NCBI GenBank assembly: GCA_008501835.1
Contig: QQUB01000800.1
Span: forward strand, 1 to 14,126
From: Bacteroidota bacterium
GTDB lineage: Bacteria; Bacteroidota; Bacteroidia; Chitinophagales; Saprospiraceae
DNA length: 14,126 bases
Direction: 5' to 3'
In this document: one piece after another, positions 1 through 8,000 of the stretch
Position numbering within the stretch: the stretch's first letter is position 1
How the letters are laid out: each line of letters starts with the position of its first letter
Translations under genes and position numbers: made by a program
The notes under the pieces: model-generated
Seen by the model: the letters and a program-made list of their open reading frames with translations, nothing else
The model's database searches: none
Told to the model about the DNA's origin: nothing

Positions 1-56
1 CATCGAGAAAACCTATAGGAAAATCGCTGAAGGTACAAGATACTGGAAATGAATAG
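1..56 (+). CDS. end of the upstream part of an interrupted giant adhesin gene (lamin-tail domain fragment)
   Basis: In the frame beginning at base 3 the window opens inside a coding sequence that reads SRKPIGKSLKVQDTGNE and then stops at TAG 54-56. This matches, without gaps, the end of the lamin-tail domain of the second gene in the window (about 9256-9306, GHSLQLQGTGKQ), and the match continues in the same frame beyond the stop (SD-x-x-WA-x-P...NTGQ-L). The fragment is therefore the 5' neighbour of the 93-4469 frame and not an independent gene. An automatic gene caller would probably end one CDS here and start another downstream. The 5' end lies outside the window. I am confident about frame and homology, and less so about whether the stop is real. 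Confidence 0.7.
   Translation, partial: SRKPIGKSLKVQDTGNE
54..56 (+). other. in-frame TAG interrupting the first giant gene
   Basis: TAG stands where the paralogous copy at 9307-9309 has TAC (Tyr), the tyrosine of the conserved GTG-x-x-Y-S-D-F-x-W end of the lamin-tail domain. The frame is preserved on both sides and the downstream 1,458 codons are open. One C-to-G or T-to-G change would account for it. It may be a true nonsense mutation or a sequencing or assembly error; stop read-through is possible but nothing in the sequence supports it. Confidence 0.75.
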
Positions 57-92
57 TCAGACTGCGTATGGGCCGGGCCACTAGATCAGACT

Positions 93-3000
93 GTGGGAGC
101 GTATAATACGGGGCAAAGTCTGGAAAGAGTATTCCCTCAGGTTACACTTACTGTGACAGATAATAATGGAAACACAGCTACATGTACGGCCTCTGTAACA
201 GTCGAGGACAATGTCCCTCCGGATATTACCTGTCCGAATTCAATTGCTGTTGCAGCGACGAGTCCATCAGGTGCTATTGTTAATTATACCACCCCTGTGG
301 GAACAGATAACTGTACGCCAATCACTGTCCAAACAACAGGATTACCTAGTGGCGCCACCTTCCCAATTGGAACGACCACAAATACATTTGATGTTACGGA
401 CCAGGAAGGAACAAACTTCAATTGTGCCTTTAATGTAATTGTGACCGGTTTAGCACCGGATATCGTTTGTCCAGCTAATATTTCGGTAAATACTGATCCT
501 GGTCAATGTGGGGCTATAGTATCTTTTGCAGCTACCGACAATACGGGTATTCCGGCATCTTCAATAACTTATTCCCAGGATCCGGGTACGTCCTTCCCCG
601 TGGGGACTACAACTGTGACAGCAACGGCTACGAATGCGGTTGGAACAGATCAGTGCAGTTTCACTGTTACCGTTACGGATAATACTCCACCCGAAGCAAT
701 TTGTGAGGATATTATGGTAACGCTTGATGCCAATGGTAGTGTTACGATCATGCCAAACCAGGTGGATAATGGCTCCAATGATGCCTGTGGAATCCAATCC
801 CTCAGTCTCAGCCAATCCACATTCTCCTGTTCAGACGTAGATGGTGGATATGCAGCAAACCCAGCGATAATTCCGGGTACACCGACAGAACTCACCGTGA
901 CCGATGCCAACGGTAATACAGCAACTTGTACGGCCATGGTTATTGTTGTGGACAATACCGCTCCAGCCATTACCTGTCCGGATAATATGCAGGTGCCAGC
1001 CACAAGTACTTCTGGTGCAACAGTGGCTTATACCCCACCAGTTGGAACGGACAACTGTACTCCAACAACCACTCAAACAGCTGGTTTGCCTAGCGGTTCG
1101 ACTTTCCCAATTGGTACCACGACCAATACATTTACAGTTGAAGACCCTTCTGGAGCAACGGCTGGCTGTTCCTTTGATGTAACCGTTACTGCAGTTAGTC
1201 CGGACATTGTATGTCCAGACAATATAACAGTTGGTACGGATGATGGGCAGTGTAGTGCTGTTGTTTCCTTTGCAGCGACAGATAATACGGTAGTGCCTGC
1301 TTCTATGATCTCATATTCTCATGCTTCCGGATCAGCTTTCCCTGTTGGAACAACGACGGTTACAGCAACAGCTGCCAGTATTTTTGGTAGGGATAATTGC
1401 ACCTTTGATATAACGGTTAACGACAATGAAATTCCATCGATTACCTGCACTGGGAATATTACGATGACAGCTACGGGGCCTTCCGGTGCGGTTGTAACCT
1501 ATACGCCACCTGTCGGAACGGATAATTGTACACCAACAACTTTCCAGACAGCAGGTTTTGCCAGTGGTGCAACCTTCCCGATTGGAACGACGACCAACAC
1601 CTTCCTGGTGAGTGATCAGGCTGGTTCTGTTGATATTTGCTTCTTTACGGTTACCGTTTCAGGAGTAGCGCCGGATGTCGTTTGCCCTGGTAATATTACC
1701 GTAAATAACGATCCTGGTCAATGTGGAGCGGTGGTTACTTTTGCCGCAATGGAGAATACAGGAATCCCGGCGTCCGATATCACTTATTCAGATTTGCCGG
1801 GGAGCTTCTTTGCAGTAGGCACAACGACGGTTACAGTCACAGCAACGAATGTGGTTGGCAGTGATAATTGTTCTTTTGATATCATTGTTAATGATATTGA
1901 AGTACCTGCGATTTCCTGCCCGGGTGATATTTCTCTGGTGGCCACAAGTTCCTCCGGGGCTGTTGCCACCTTTACACCACCAGTTGGAACGGATAATTGT
2001 CTGCCGACAACTACCCAAACGGCTGGATTTGCCAGCGGTGCTACCTTCCCGATTGGAATGACAACCAATACTTTTACCGTTACAGACCCTTCAGGTGCAA
2101 GTACCAGTTGTTCCTTTACAGTAACAGTTACCGGAGTGGCGCCGGATATTGTTTGTCCGACGGATATTACAGTAGATACTGATCCTGGGTTGTGTAGTGC
2201 AGTAGTTGATTTTCAAGCCACGGAAAATACGGGTATTCCACCAACTGTAATTAACTATTCGCATGAACCAGGTAGCGTTTTCCCTATTGGCGCGACAATG
2301 GTAACTGCTTCAGCCTCCAATGTAGTTGGATCGGATGAATGTAGTTTTACCATAACTGTTGAGGATAATACGGATCCAGTGATTGCTTGTCCAGATGATA
2401 TTATTATACAGACAGGATCCGGGTTGTGTGGGGCTAATGTGGAATTTGATGTTATAGCCTCAGATAATTGTGGTGAAACCACTTTGGTTTATACCATTGG
2501 AGGGGTAGAACCCGAAAGTAACTGTGCATCGAATACTATCGACCTCAGCATCATCTTTGATGATTATCCGGGAGAAACTTCATGGATGCTCACGACTATA
2601 GAGGAGCAGGTGGTTGAATCGGGAGGTCCTTATTATGGTCAGCCAGGTGGTTCCACACTTGACCTCTCCTTCAATTTGCCTGACGGACAATATATATTTG
2701 TCATTAAAGATGCCCTTGGAGATGGAATTTGTTGTGCTTATGGTGAGGGTTCCTATACCCTTTCCAGTGAAGGCAATGTTATCCTCACAGGTGGAATGTT
2801 TGGGTATTCAGAAAAAACTACCTTCTGCGTCGAAACTCCTTCCTCTGGAAGTGAGCCCCTGGAAGTGCAGTCTGGAGATTTCTTCCCTGTAGGTACAACG
2901 ACGGTTACATGTACGGTGACGGACGGAAGTGGTAATATTGACGTATGTACTTTTGACATTACTGTTAATGATACTGAGGCGCCAATCCTTGATACGCCAT

Positions 3001-4469
3001 GTCCGCAAAACATCACGCTTTGCGGGGCTCAAAATGTTTACTGGACACCACCTGCCGCAAGCGATAATTGTGAGGTGGTTTTGAGTACGAACAATTATTC
3101 ACCTGGCGAATTCTTTGATGTAGGTAACTATACGGTGACTTACACATTCTATGACAAGGCTGGGTTGTCGGTTTCCTGTAGTTTTTCTATTACCATCCAT
3201 CCAGCACCTGACGTGGTGATTGCTCAGGAAAATGTACCGCTTTGGTGTCAGGGTGTTCGATTATTGACAGCCAATGTCCTCAACCCGGATGAGCTAAACT
3301 ACCCGTTAGCTTTTGAATGGTCCAATGGCTTGCCGGGTGATCCATCGGTAATTGTACCTGAGAATGGAACATATACCCTTTTTGTGACGGATGCTATGGG
3401 TTGTGAAACGGAGGTTTCAACTGTTGTGAATGAGGATATTTCTTCTTTATTCTCTGCCTACACAATTATTTCGGGAGAAGAATTTGAAATGTATGAATCG
3501 GATGTTATGGGTGGTGGAGTAGGCATTGAAGATGCGGATGAAGCGGAAATTGGTTTGTACTCCAACATCTTTACATTCCTTCGGGCCGATGCTAATAATG
3601 TTGCGGTTGATGGAACCAGTTTTATCAATGAATTTATTGATGAGGATCTGGAAGTAGTGCTTCCACCATTCCAGAATAATCCAAATAATGTTGTTACTAC
3701 AACGAATATTCCTGCAGGTACAACGATGACTTTATCCAATTCCATTTACGGTTACGTCTTTGTAGGCACAGGAGCAACATTGATCATTGATAACAGCACA
3801 ATGTATATGCAGAACCTGAAAACTGCCAAAGGTGCGACCATCATCTTTACCCAACCAACGGATCTGATGATCAGGCGTCGTTTGTCAATAGGGGAGACCA
3901 ATATTGTCAATCCGGATGGTCATACCTGCGTGATTTATGTTGGCGATGAAGCTTCGGTCAATCAAGGCTCAGTGGTCACCGTCAATATCTATTCACCGGA
4001 AGGACTTGAGGTGAATGATTCGGGAGCGACTTTGACGACCTACATGACGGGTATTTTTATCAGTGATGACCAGGTGTCTTCCGATCACAATGTGGTGTGG
4101 AACTGGAACCTGAATTGCAGCTTCCTTCCATCTGGTGATAATGAAGATTTGCCAATCGCTCAGCCTGCTGATAATAGTGAATTGATAGGGGAAGAAACAA
4201 GTAAAAAACCTCTTCAAGGGTTAAATGTGTATCCAAACCCAACTTCCGGGGTGATCAATGTGGAAGTGGAGGCCTTCGTAGGTCAACCGGTGGAATACAC
4301 GATTTACGATTCCTTTGGAAAGGAGGTTCTCAGGAAGGTTATTGATCACCTTGAATTACCGGTTATCTCCATTGATATGTCACCAGCACAATTCACGAAT
4401 GGTTTGTACCAGATGAGTTTGAAGTGTGAAGATGAATTGAGAACGGTACGATTTGTGTTGAGTAAGTAA
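93..4469 (+). CDS. HYR-repeat giant surface protein with T9SS sorting domain (3' part; nominal GTG start)
   Basis: This encodes a secreted, cell-surface or matrix stalk protein of 1,458 residues as counted from GTG 93. That start is nominal: no ribosome-binding context precedes it, there is no signal peptide, and homology runs in frame upstream of it. Residues 1-40 finish a lamin-tail-bearing type C repeat. HYR repeats lie at 41-197, a type C repeat at 198-288, and six HYR repeats in B-A order at 289-759. A further HYR repeat at 760-960 carries an inserted Cys-rich domain (about 805-918). A divergent HYR repeat is at 961-1036, an Ig/PKD-like segment at about 1037-1115, and a predicted beta-solenoid region at about 1120-1345. 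The T9SS type A sorting domain is at about 1375-1458 (LNVYPNPTSG... ending FVLSK). Paired Cys residues in each repeat suggest disulfides in an oxidising exterior. HYR domains are associated with adhesion; the ligand is unknown. An intrinsic terminator follows. The gene may be a pseudogene because of TAG 54-56. Confidence 0.9.
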   Translation: MGAYNTGQSLERVFPQVTLTVTDNNGNTATCTASVTVEDNVPPDITCPNSIAVAATSPSGAIVNYTTPVGTDNCTPITVQTTGLPSGATFPIGTTTNTFDVTDQEGTNFNCAFNVIVTGLAPDIVCPANISVNTDPGQCGAIVSFAATDNTGIPASSITYSQDPGTSFPVGTTTVTATATNAVGTDQCSFTVTVTDNTPPEAICEDIMVTLDANGSVTIMPNQVDNGSNDACGIQSLSLSQSTFSCSDVDGGYAANPAIIPGTPTELTVTDANGNTATCTAMVIVVDNTAPAITCPDNMQVPATSTSGATVAYTPPVGTDNCTPTTTQTAGLPSGSTFPIGTTTNTFTVEDPSGATAGCSFDVTVTAVSPDIVCPDNITVGTDDGQCSAVVSFAATDNTVVPASMISYSHASGSAFPVGTTTVTATAASIFGRDNCTFDITVNDNEIPSITCTGNITMTATGPSGAVVTYTPPVGTDNCTPTTFQTAGFASGATFPIGTTTNTFLVSDQAGSVDICFFTVTVSGVAPDVVCPGNITVNNDPGQCGAVVTFAAMENTGIPASDITYSDLPGSFFAVGTTTVTVTATNVVGSDNCSFDIIVNDIEVPAISCPGDISLVATSSSGAVATFTPPVGTDNCLPTTTQTAGFASGATFPIGMTTNTFTVTDPSGASTSCSFTVTVTGVAPDIVCPTDITVDTDPGLCSAVVDFQATENTGIPPTVINYSHEPGSVFPIGATMVTASASNVVGSDECSFTITVEDNTDPVIACPDDIIIQTGSGLCGANVEFDVIASDNCGETTLVYTIGGVEPESNCASNTIDLSIIFDDYPGETSWMLTTIEEQVVESGGPYYGQPGGSTLDLSFNLPDGQYIFVIKDALGDGICCAYGEGSYTLSSEGNVILTGGMFGYSEKTTFCVETPSSGSEPLEVQSGDFFPVGTTTVTCTVTDGSGNIDVCTFDITVNDTEAPILDTPCPQNITLCGAQNVYWTPPAASDNCEVVLSTNNYSPGEFFDVGNYTVTYTFYDKAGLSVSCSFSITIHPAPDVVIAQENVPLWCQGVRLLTANVLNPDELNYPLAFEWSNGLPGDPSVIVPENGTYTLFVTDAMGCETEVSTVVNEDISSLFSAYTIISGEEFEMYESDVMGGGVGIEDADEAEIGLYSNIFTFLRADANNVAVDGTSFINEFIDEDLEVVLPPFQNNPNNVVTTTNIPAGTTMTLSNSIYGYVFVGTGATLIIDNSTMYMQNLKTAKGATIIFTQPTDLMIRRRLSIGETNIVNPDGHTCVIYVGDEASVNQGSVVTVNIYSPEGLEVNDSGATLTTYMTGIFISDDQVSSDHNVVWNWNLNCSFLPSGDNEDLPIAQPADNSELIGEETSKKPLQGLNVYPNPTSGVINVEVEAFVGQPVEYTIYDSFGKEVLRKVIDHLELPVISIDMSPAQFTNGLYQMSLKCEDELRTVRFVLSK
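213..683 (+). repeat. HYR B-A super-repeat, copy 1 (157 codons)
   Basis: Residues 41-197 of the first gene are one type B HYR (79 residues) followed by one type A HYR (78 residues). The same 157-residue pair recurs at 957-2369 and, in the second gene, at 9466-9936. A type C repeat (residues 198-288) separates this copy from the next three. Confidence 0.85.
834..887 (+). other. short loop expansion in a type C repeat
   Basis: In the type C repeat at residues 198-288 the usual link from CSNVG to NTVTLTVTD is replaced by a longer segment containing GGYAANPAIIPGTP. The expansion sits in the same loop that holds the lamin-tail and LamG domains in the second gene. It may be a small native extension or the scar of a lost insertion. 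Confidence 0.55.
957..2369 (+). repeat. three contiguous 471-bp HYR B-A super-repeats
   Basis: Three head-to-tail units lie at 957-1427, 1428-1898 and 1899-2369. Each is exactly 157 codons: a type B HYR (ATS/TGP-SGA, PVGTDNC, FPIGTTTNTF or a close variant) followed by a type A HYR (VCP-x-(N/D)-ITV, C-(G/S)-AVV, VGTTTVTATA or a close variant). The constant length at clear sequence divergence suggests selection on stalk geometry or old duplication of two-domain units. The units are coding and are not a CRISPR or mobile repeat. Confidence 0.85.
2505..2846 (+). other. Cys-rich 'DGICC' domain inserted in an HYR repeat
   Basis: Residues about 805-918 of the first gene interrupt an HYR repeat that starts TDPVIACPDDI, reaches SDNCGETTLVYTIGG, and resumes only at SGDFFPVGTTTVTC. 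The insert has DDYPGETSW, SGGPYYG, a LGDGICCAYGEGSY core and a final TTFCVE. I recognise this pattern as recurrent in secreted Bacteroidota proteins but cannot give a family name or a function. Its four Cys (811, 880, 881, 912) may form internal disulfides. Confidence 0.65.
3450..4124 (+). other. predicted beta-solenoid region before the sorting domain
   Basis: Residues about 1120-1344 contain YTIISGEEFEMYESDV followed by GGGVGIEDADEAEIG and several short beta-strand-like turns rich in Gly, Asn and Thr (GYVFVGTGATLIIDNSTMYMQN, shown here only in outline). Regions of this type commonly precede T9SS sorting domains in Bacteroidota. No catalytic motif is seen. The solenoid fold is inferred from sequence pattern only. 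Confidence 0.45.
4215..4466 (+). other. T9SS type A C-terminal sorting domain
   Basis: The last ~84 residues start at LQGLNVYPNPTSG, continue with YTIYDSFGKEV and NGLYQMSL, and end RTVRFVLSK. The (V/L)YPNPT-SG opening, the G-x-Y strand and the basic C-terminal tail are the hallmarks of the sorting signal used by type IX secretion in Bacteroidota. In this family the domain directs passage across the outer membrane and is removed or exchanged for a surface anchor. Confidence 0.92.
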
Positions 4470-4494
4470 GCGGAATAACATATTGAATACATTT

Positions 4495-4524
4495 GGGTCG
4501 GGCCTATGGTCCGGCCCTTTTTTT
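4495..4524 (+). terminator. Rho-independent terminator of the first gene
   Basis: The stem is 4495-4504 pairing with 4508-4517: 10 base pairs including two G-T wobbles, a 3-nt TAT loop, and a run of seven T at 4518-4524. It starts 25 bases after the TAA stop at 4467-4469. The position and the T tract make it a convincing terminator, so the second gene very likely has its own promoter. Confidence 0.85.
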
Positions 4525-4977
4525 ATTGAAATTTATTAACAGAAAATCGAAACCTTAACCCCTGTTTTCCGTATGCAGTTATAGATGAAGTGTTGAGGCT
4601 GTCAATATAGTTTTTTCCAAAAACAACATCCCTATATATTTTTCCATTCGAATGTCAAAATTTCGTCCTGAACAGTTATTACAGGACCCTCCCCCTATTT
4701 GATTAAGATAGATTTGGATCAGTAAATTGATATATGCTTTTCCATCCGTATAAAACTTACATTTACAAATTGTTCATTAAATGAAAAATCATTTACCAGA
4801 CCTCCGTTTTACTACCTTTATTCTTGAAGCATTTAAAAGCGTTTTTAACCTTTCCGGTGCTGTTTTTCTTTTCTGTTTTTTTCATTAAAACAATTTGCAT
4901 TGTTGCAAACATTCTCCTTTTTGCCCGGGAAAAGGTTCAATGGGCAATTGTACAACAAACACGAAATCATATTTCAA
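4525..4977. other. non-coding intergenic region upstream of the second giant gene
   Basis: These 453 bases are AT-rich with T-rich tracts. I see no convincing gene on either strand. Small inverted repeats are present: GTCCTG/CAGGAC at 4665-4687, TAAATGA/TCATTTA at 4778-4795, TTTGCA/TGCAAA at 4894-4909 and the palindrome TTGTACAA at 4948-4955. The sequence TAGATTTG at 4709-4716 fits the Bacteroidota -7 pattern TAnnTTTG, but no TTG lies at the proper upstream distance. A promoter must be expected here because of the preceding terminator, but I cannot place it. Confidence 0.5.
4894..4909. promoter_or_regulatory. short inverted repeat upstream of the second gene (possible operator)
   Basis: TTTGCA-TTGT-TGCAAA is a perfect 6-bp inverted repeat with a 4-base centre, 68 bases before the start codon at 4978. 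It could be an operator half-site pair or chance in AT-rich DNA. No regulator can be named. Confidence 0.2.
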
Positions 4978-5064
4978 ATGAAAAACATTAAACTACATTT
5001 TAAGACTTCAGTTATTTTATTTTTTGTGGCCTTTCTTTTTGCCTATCCAGCCGGGTTTTATGCC
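4978..5064 (+). other. signal peptide (Sec, signal peptidase I)
   Basis: Residues 1-29 have a basic start (MKNIKLHFK), a hydrophobic core (VILFFVAFLFAY) and a cleavage-like end AGFYA before QCSS. The residue before Cys31 is Gln, so it does not fit a lipoprotein signal. The peptide implies export to the periplasm before T9SS transport. Confidence 0.88.
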
Positions 5065-8000
5065 CAGTGTTCAAGTACGGTAAGTACTTTTCCATATTCG
5101 GAGGGGTTCGAGAGTGGCCTTGGGTTATGGACTCAATCCTCCAGTGATAATATTGACTGGACCCGGGATGCTAATGGTACGTCCTCCCTTAACACAGGAC
5201 CTTCGAGTGCCTATGAAGGTATCTGGTATGTTTATACTGAGGCTTCAGGTAATGGTATTGGTTACCCCAATAAAACGGCCATTTTAAATGGCCCTTGCTT
5301 CAATTTGTCAGGAAAAAGTTCAGCAACTTTCTTTTTCAGATATCATATGTTTGGCGGTACAATGGGAAGTCTATATCTACAGATTCGGGTTAACGGAAGC
5401 AGTACCTGGACCACTGTTTGGTCCCGTTCAGGGAATCAGGGCAACTCCTGGCAATTAGCCAATGTTGACCTGAATGCCTATCTTGGATCAACCATTCAAC
5501 TTAGATTTCGTGGAGTAACAGGGAGTTCCTTTCGAAGCGATATGGCTATTGATGACTTGAATTTTACAGCTATGGGCGGTCCATCGAACGACATTTGTTC
5601 AGGAGCTATTGATGTTAATTGTGGAGATGTGGTGACAGGAAGTACATCTTCAGCTTCTGGCGATGGAAGCCTGCCAAATTGCGGAACGGGTTCAACTTCA
5701 GCAGGTGGTGTTTGGTATCATTTTGCAGGTACGGGGCAGGATATAGAAGTGACAACCTGTAATGCTGGCTCGAATTATGATACCAAATTATTTGTATTTA
5801 CAGGATCCTGCGGTTCTTTAACATGTGTTACGGGCAATGACGATTCTTCTTGTGGGTTTAGCAGTGTGCGATCTACGGTCAATTTTTCATCGATACCAGG
5901 AACTGACTATTTTATATATGTGACAGGATTCAGTTCTGCTACCGGAAATTTTGAAATGTCCATTTCCTGCACCACACCAGGTGATGTTTGCTCCGACGCT
6001 CTTGACATTTCCTGTGGGGATGTCGTAACAGGAAATACTTCCATCGCTACGGGTGATGGTAGTCTTCCATTTTGCGGAACGGGTTCCACTTCAGCAGGTG
6101 GAATCTGGTATCATTTTACAGGTACGGGCGATGATGTCGAAGTGACGACCTGTAACGCCGGATCAAATTATGATACGAAATTATTTGTATTTACAGGGTC
6201 CTGCGGGTCTTTGACGTGTTTGACAGGGAATGACGATTCTTCCTGTGGGTTTAGTGGTCTGCGATCTACTGTCAATTTTTCATCGGTACCAGGAACTAAC
6301 TATTATATATATGTTACAGGATATAGTTCTGCCACGGGTAATTACGAGATGTCTCTTACCTGTACAAACGCTTGCTCACCCCCGGATGCTAATTGTCAAT
6401 CTGCCACAGTCCTATTGAATGCTAGTGGTGTAGGAACACTTTCCGTAAATCAGGTAAATGATAATAGTACGTATGACTGTGGGTTGCAGTCAATGACCCT
6501 TAGTAATACTGCTTTCAATTGTTCTGATCTGGGAAATAACACGGTAACGCTAACAGTGACTGATATAAACGGTGACTCAGATAATTGTACTGCAACTGTA
6601 ACCGTGGTAGATAATACTACACCTAGTATTTCATGCTCAGCACTGCCATCAGTCAACGGCTGTTCAGGAGTTGTTCCTGATTTGACCTTAACTGATGACA
6701 CTGTTCTGGCTAATAGTTCCAGTGACTTTTCAGGAGTACAGGGTAATAATGGCTGGACATATGGAATGAGTTTCGCCTTTGATCTCGGCTCCGGATTTAC
6801 CCTGCTGCCGAATTGGTCCGGATTTGTATGGAACAATCCGGGGGCTGCATTTGATTTGCCTCAATTAGATGCCAATGGCGGACATCCGCAAGTTGAAAAT
6901 CTGAGATGGACAGTTCGGCGCTGGACTAGTAATTATTCCGGAACTGTTGAACTAAGCGGTTCTTTCTTTGATCGGGATGGAAATTGTGGGGATGGAGCAA
7001 ATGTGCGGATATTTAAGAATGCAGTCCAGGTTTATGAGTACCTGAATATCCCATTGGGTTCAACCAACTACAGTTTTGATATTGATGTTGTACCGGGAGA
7101 TTTTATCGATTTTGCTATTGACCCTAAATTCGATGCTTATTGTGACGATACTCACTTCACAGCAATAATTACTGCCCAAACAGGTATAACTCATGATGAT
7201 AATTGTGGAGTGGTCAATGTAACCCAAAGCCCAGCTCCCGGAACTGTTGTTGGCACGGGGAATACCACGATTACAGTGACAGCTTTTGATGCAGCAGGTT
7301 TGAGTAATTCCTGTACTACAACACTATCCGTTCTGGATACGGAGGCGCCAATGGCAAATTGCCAAAACGTTACGGTAAATATTGGTGCTGGTGGAACCGT
7401 TTCTGTTACTCCGGCACAAGTGAATAATAATTCAACAGACAATTGTGGTATTGATCCTAATGGGTTCAGTCTTGCAGGAACAACCATGTATGACTGTGAT
7501 GATGTTGGGTCAACTTTTAATGTAACATTGACGGTTACCGATAATGCCGGATTAACATCAACTTGTTCTGCATCGGTTACAGTAGGAGATGCAAACGGTA
7601 ATTGTAATGCGGCTCCTACAGCTGTTTGTCAAAATGTAACCGTAAATGCGGATGCAGGGTGTCAGGGTACAGCTACGGCGAATGATTTTGATGGCGGCTC
7701 ATTTGATTCTGATGGCGATCCATTTAGTATAACTATTAGTCCTGTGGGGCCTTACCAATTGGGTGCAACCAATGTGACGCTTACAGTGCAGGATGTAAAT
7801 GGAGCTACGGACAATTGCACAGCAACCATTACTGTTGTGGATGTTACCATTCCTAATATTACCTGCCCGTTTGATATCACAGTAAATGCCGATCCGGGTA
7901 TTTGTGGAGCCGTAATCAATTACGACCAGCCTTCGGCTACAGATAATTGTGGTACAGGTAATTTACCGACAAGTTTGCCAGGGTTTACTTATATGGGGAC

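Noticed and set aside
93..95. GTG as a genuine translation start of the first gene
   Set aside because: It lacks a ribosome-binding context and a signal peptide, and in-frame homology to the second gene extends upstream past it and past TAG 54-56.
4488..4495. TACATTTG as a Bacteroidota -7 promoter element
   Set aside because: The pattern fits TAnnTTTG, but it runs into the terminator stem, and the nearest upstream TTG is too far away (about 27 bases).
4665..4700. Hairpin GTCCTG/CAGGAC as a second terminator
   Set aside because: It has a 6-bp stem, an 11-base loop and no T tract after it.
5050..5070. Lipoprotein signal at the N-terminus of the second gene
   Set aside because: Cys31 is preceded by FYAQ; Gln at the position before Cys and the lack of an L-x-G/A pattern do not fit a lipobox.
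6450..6836. Minus-strand open frame of 128 codons
   Set aside because: It is the antisense of the HYR/type C coding region; the plus strand has clear domain motifs. Other minus-strand frames (for example 2753-3016, 7191-7487, 9049-9369, 12660-12977) are shadows for the same reason.
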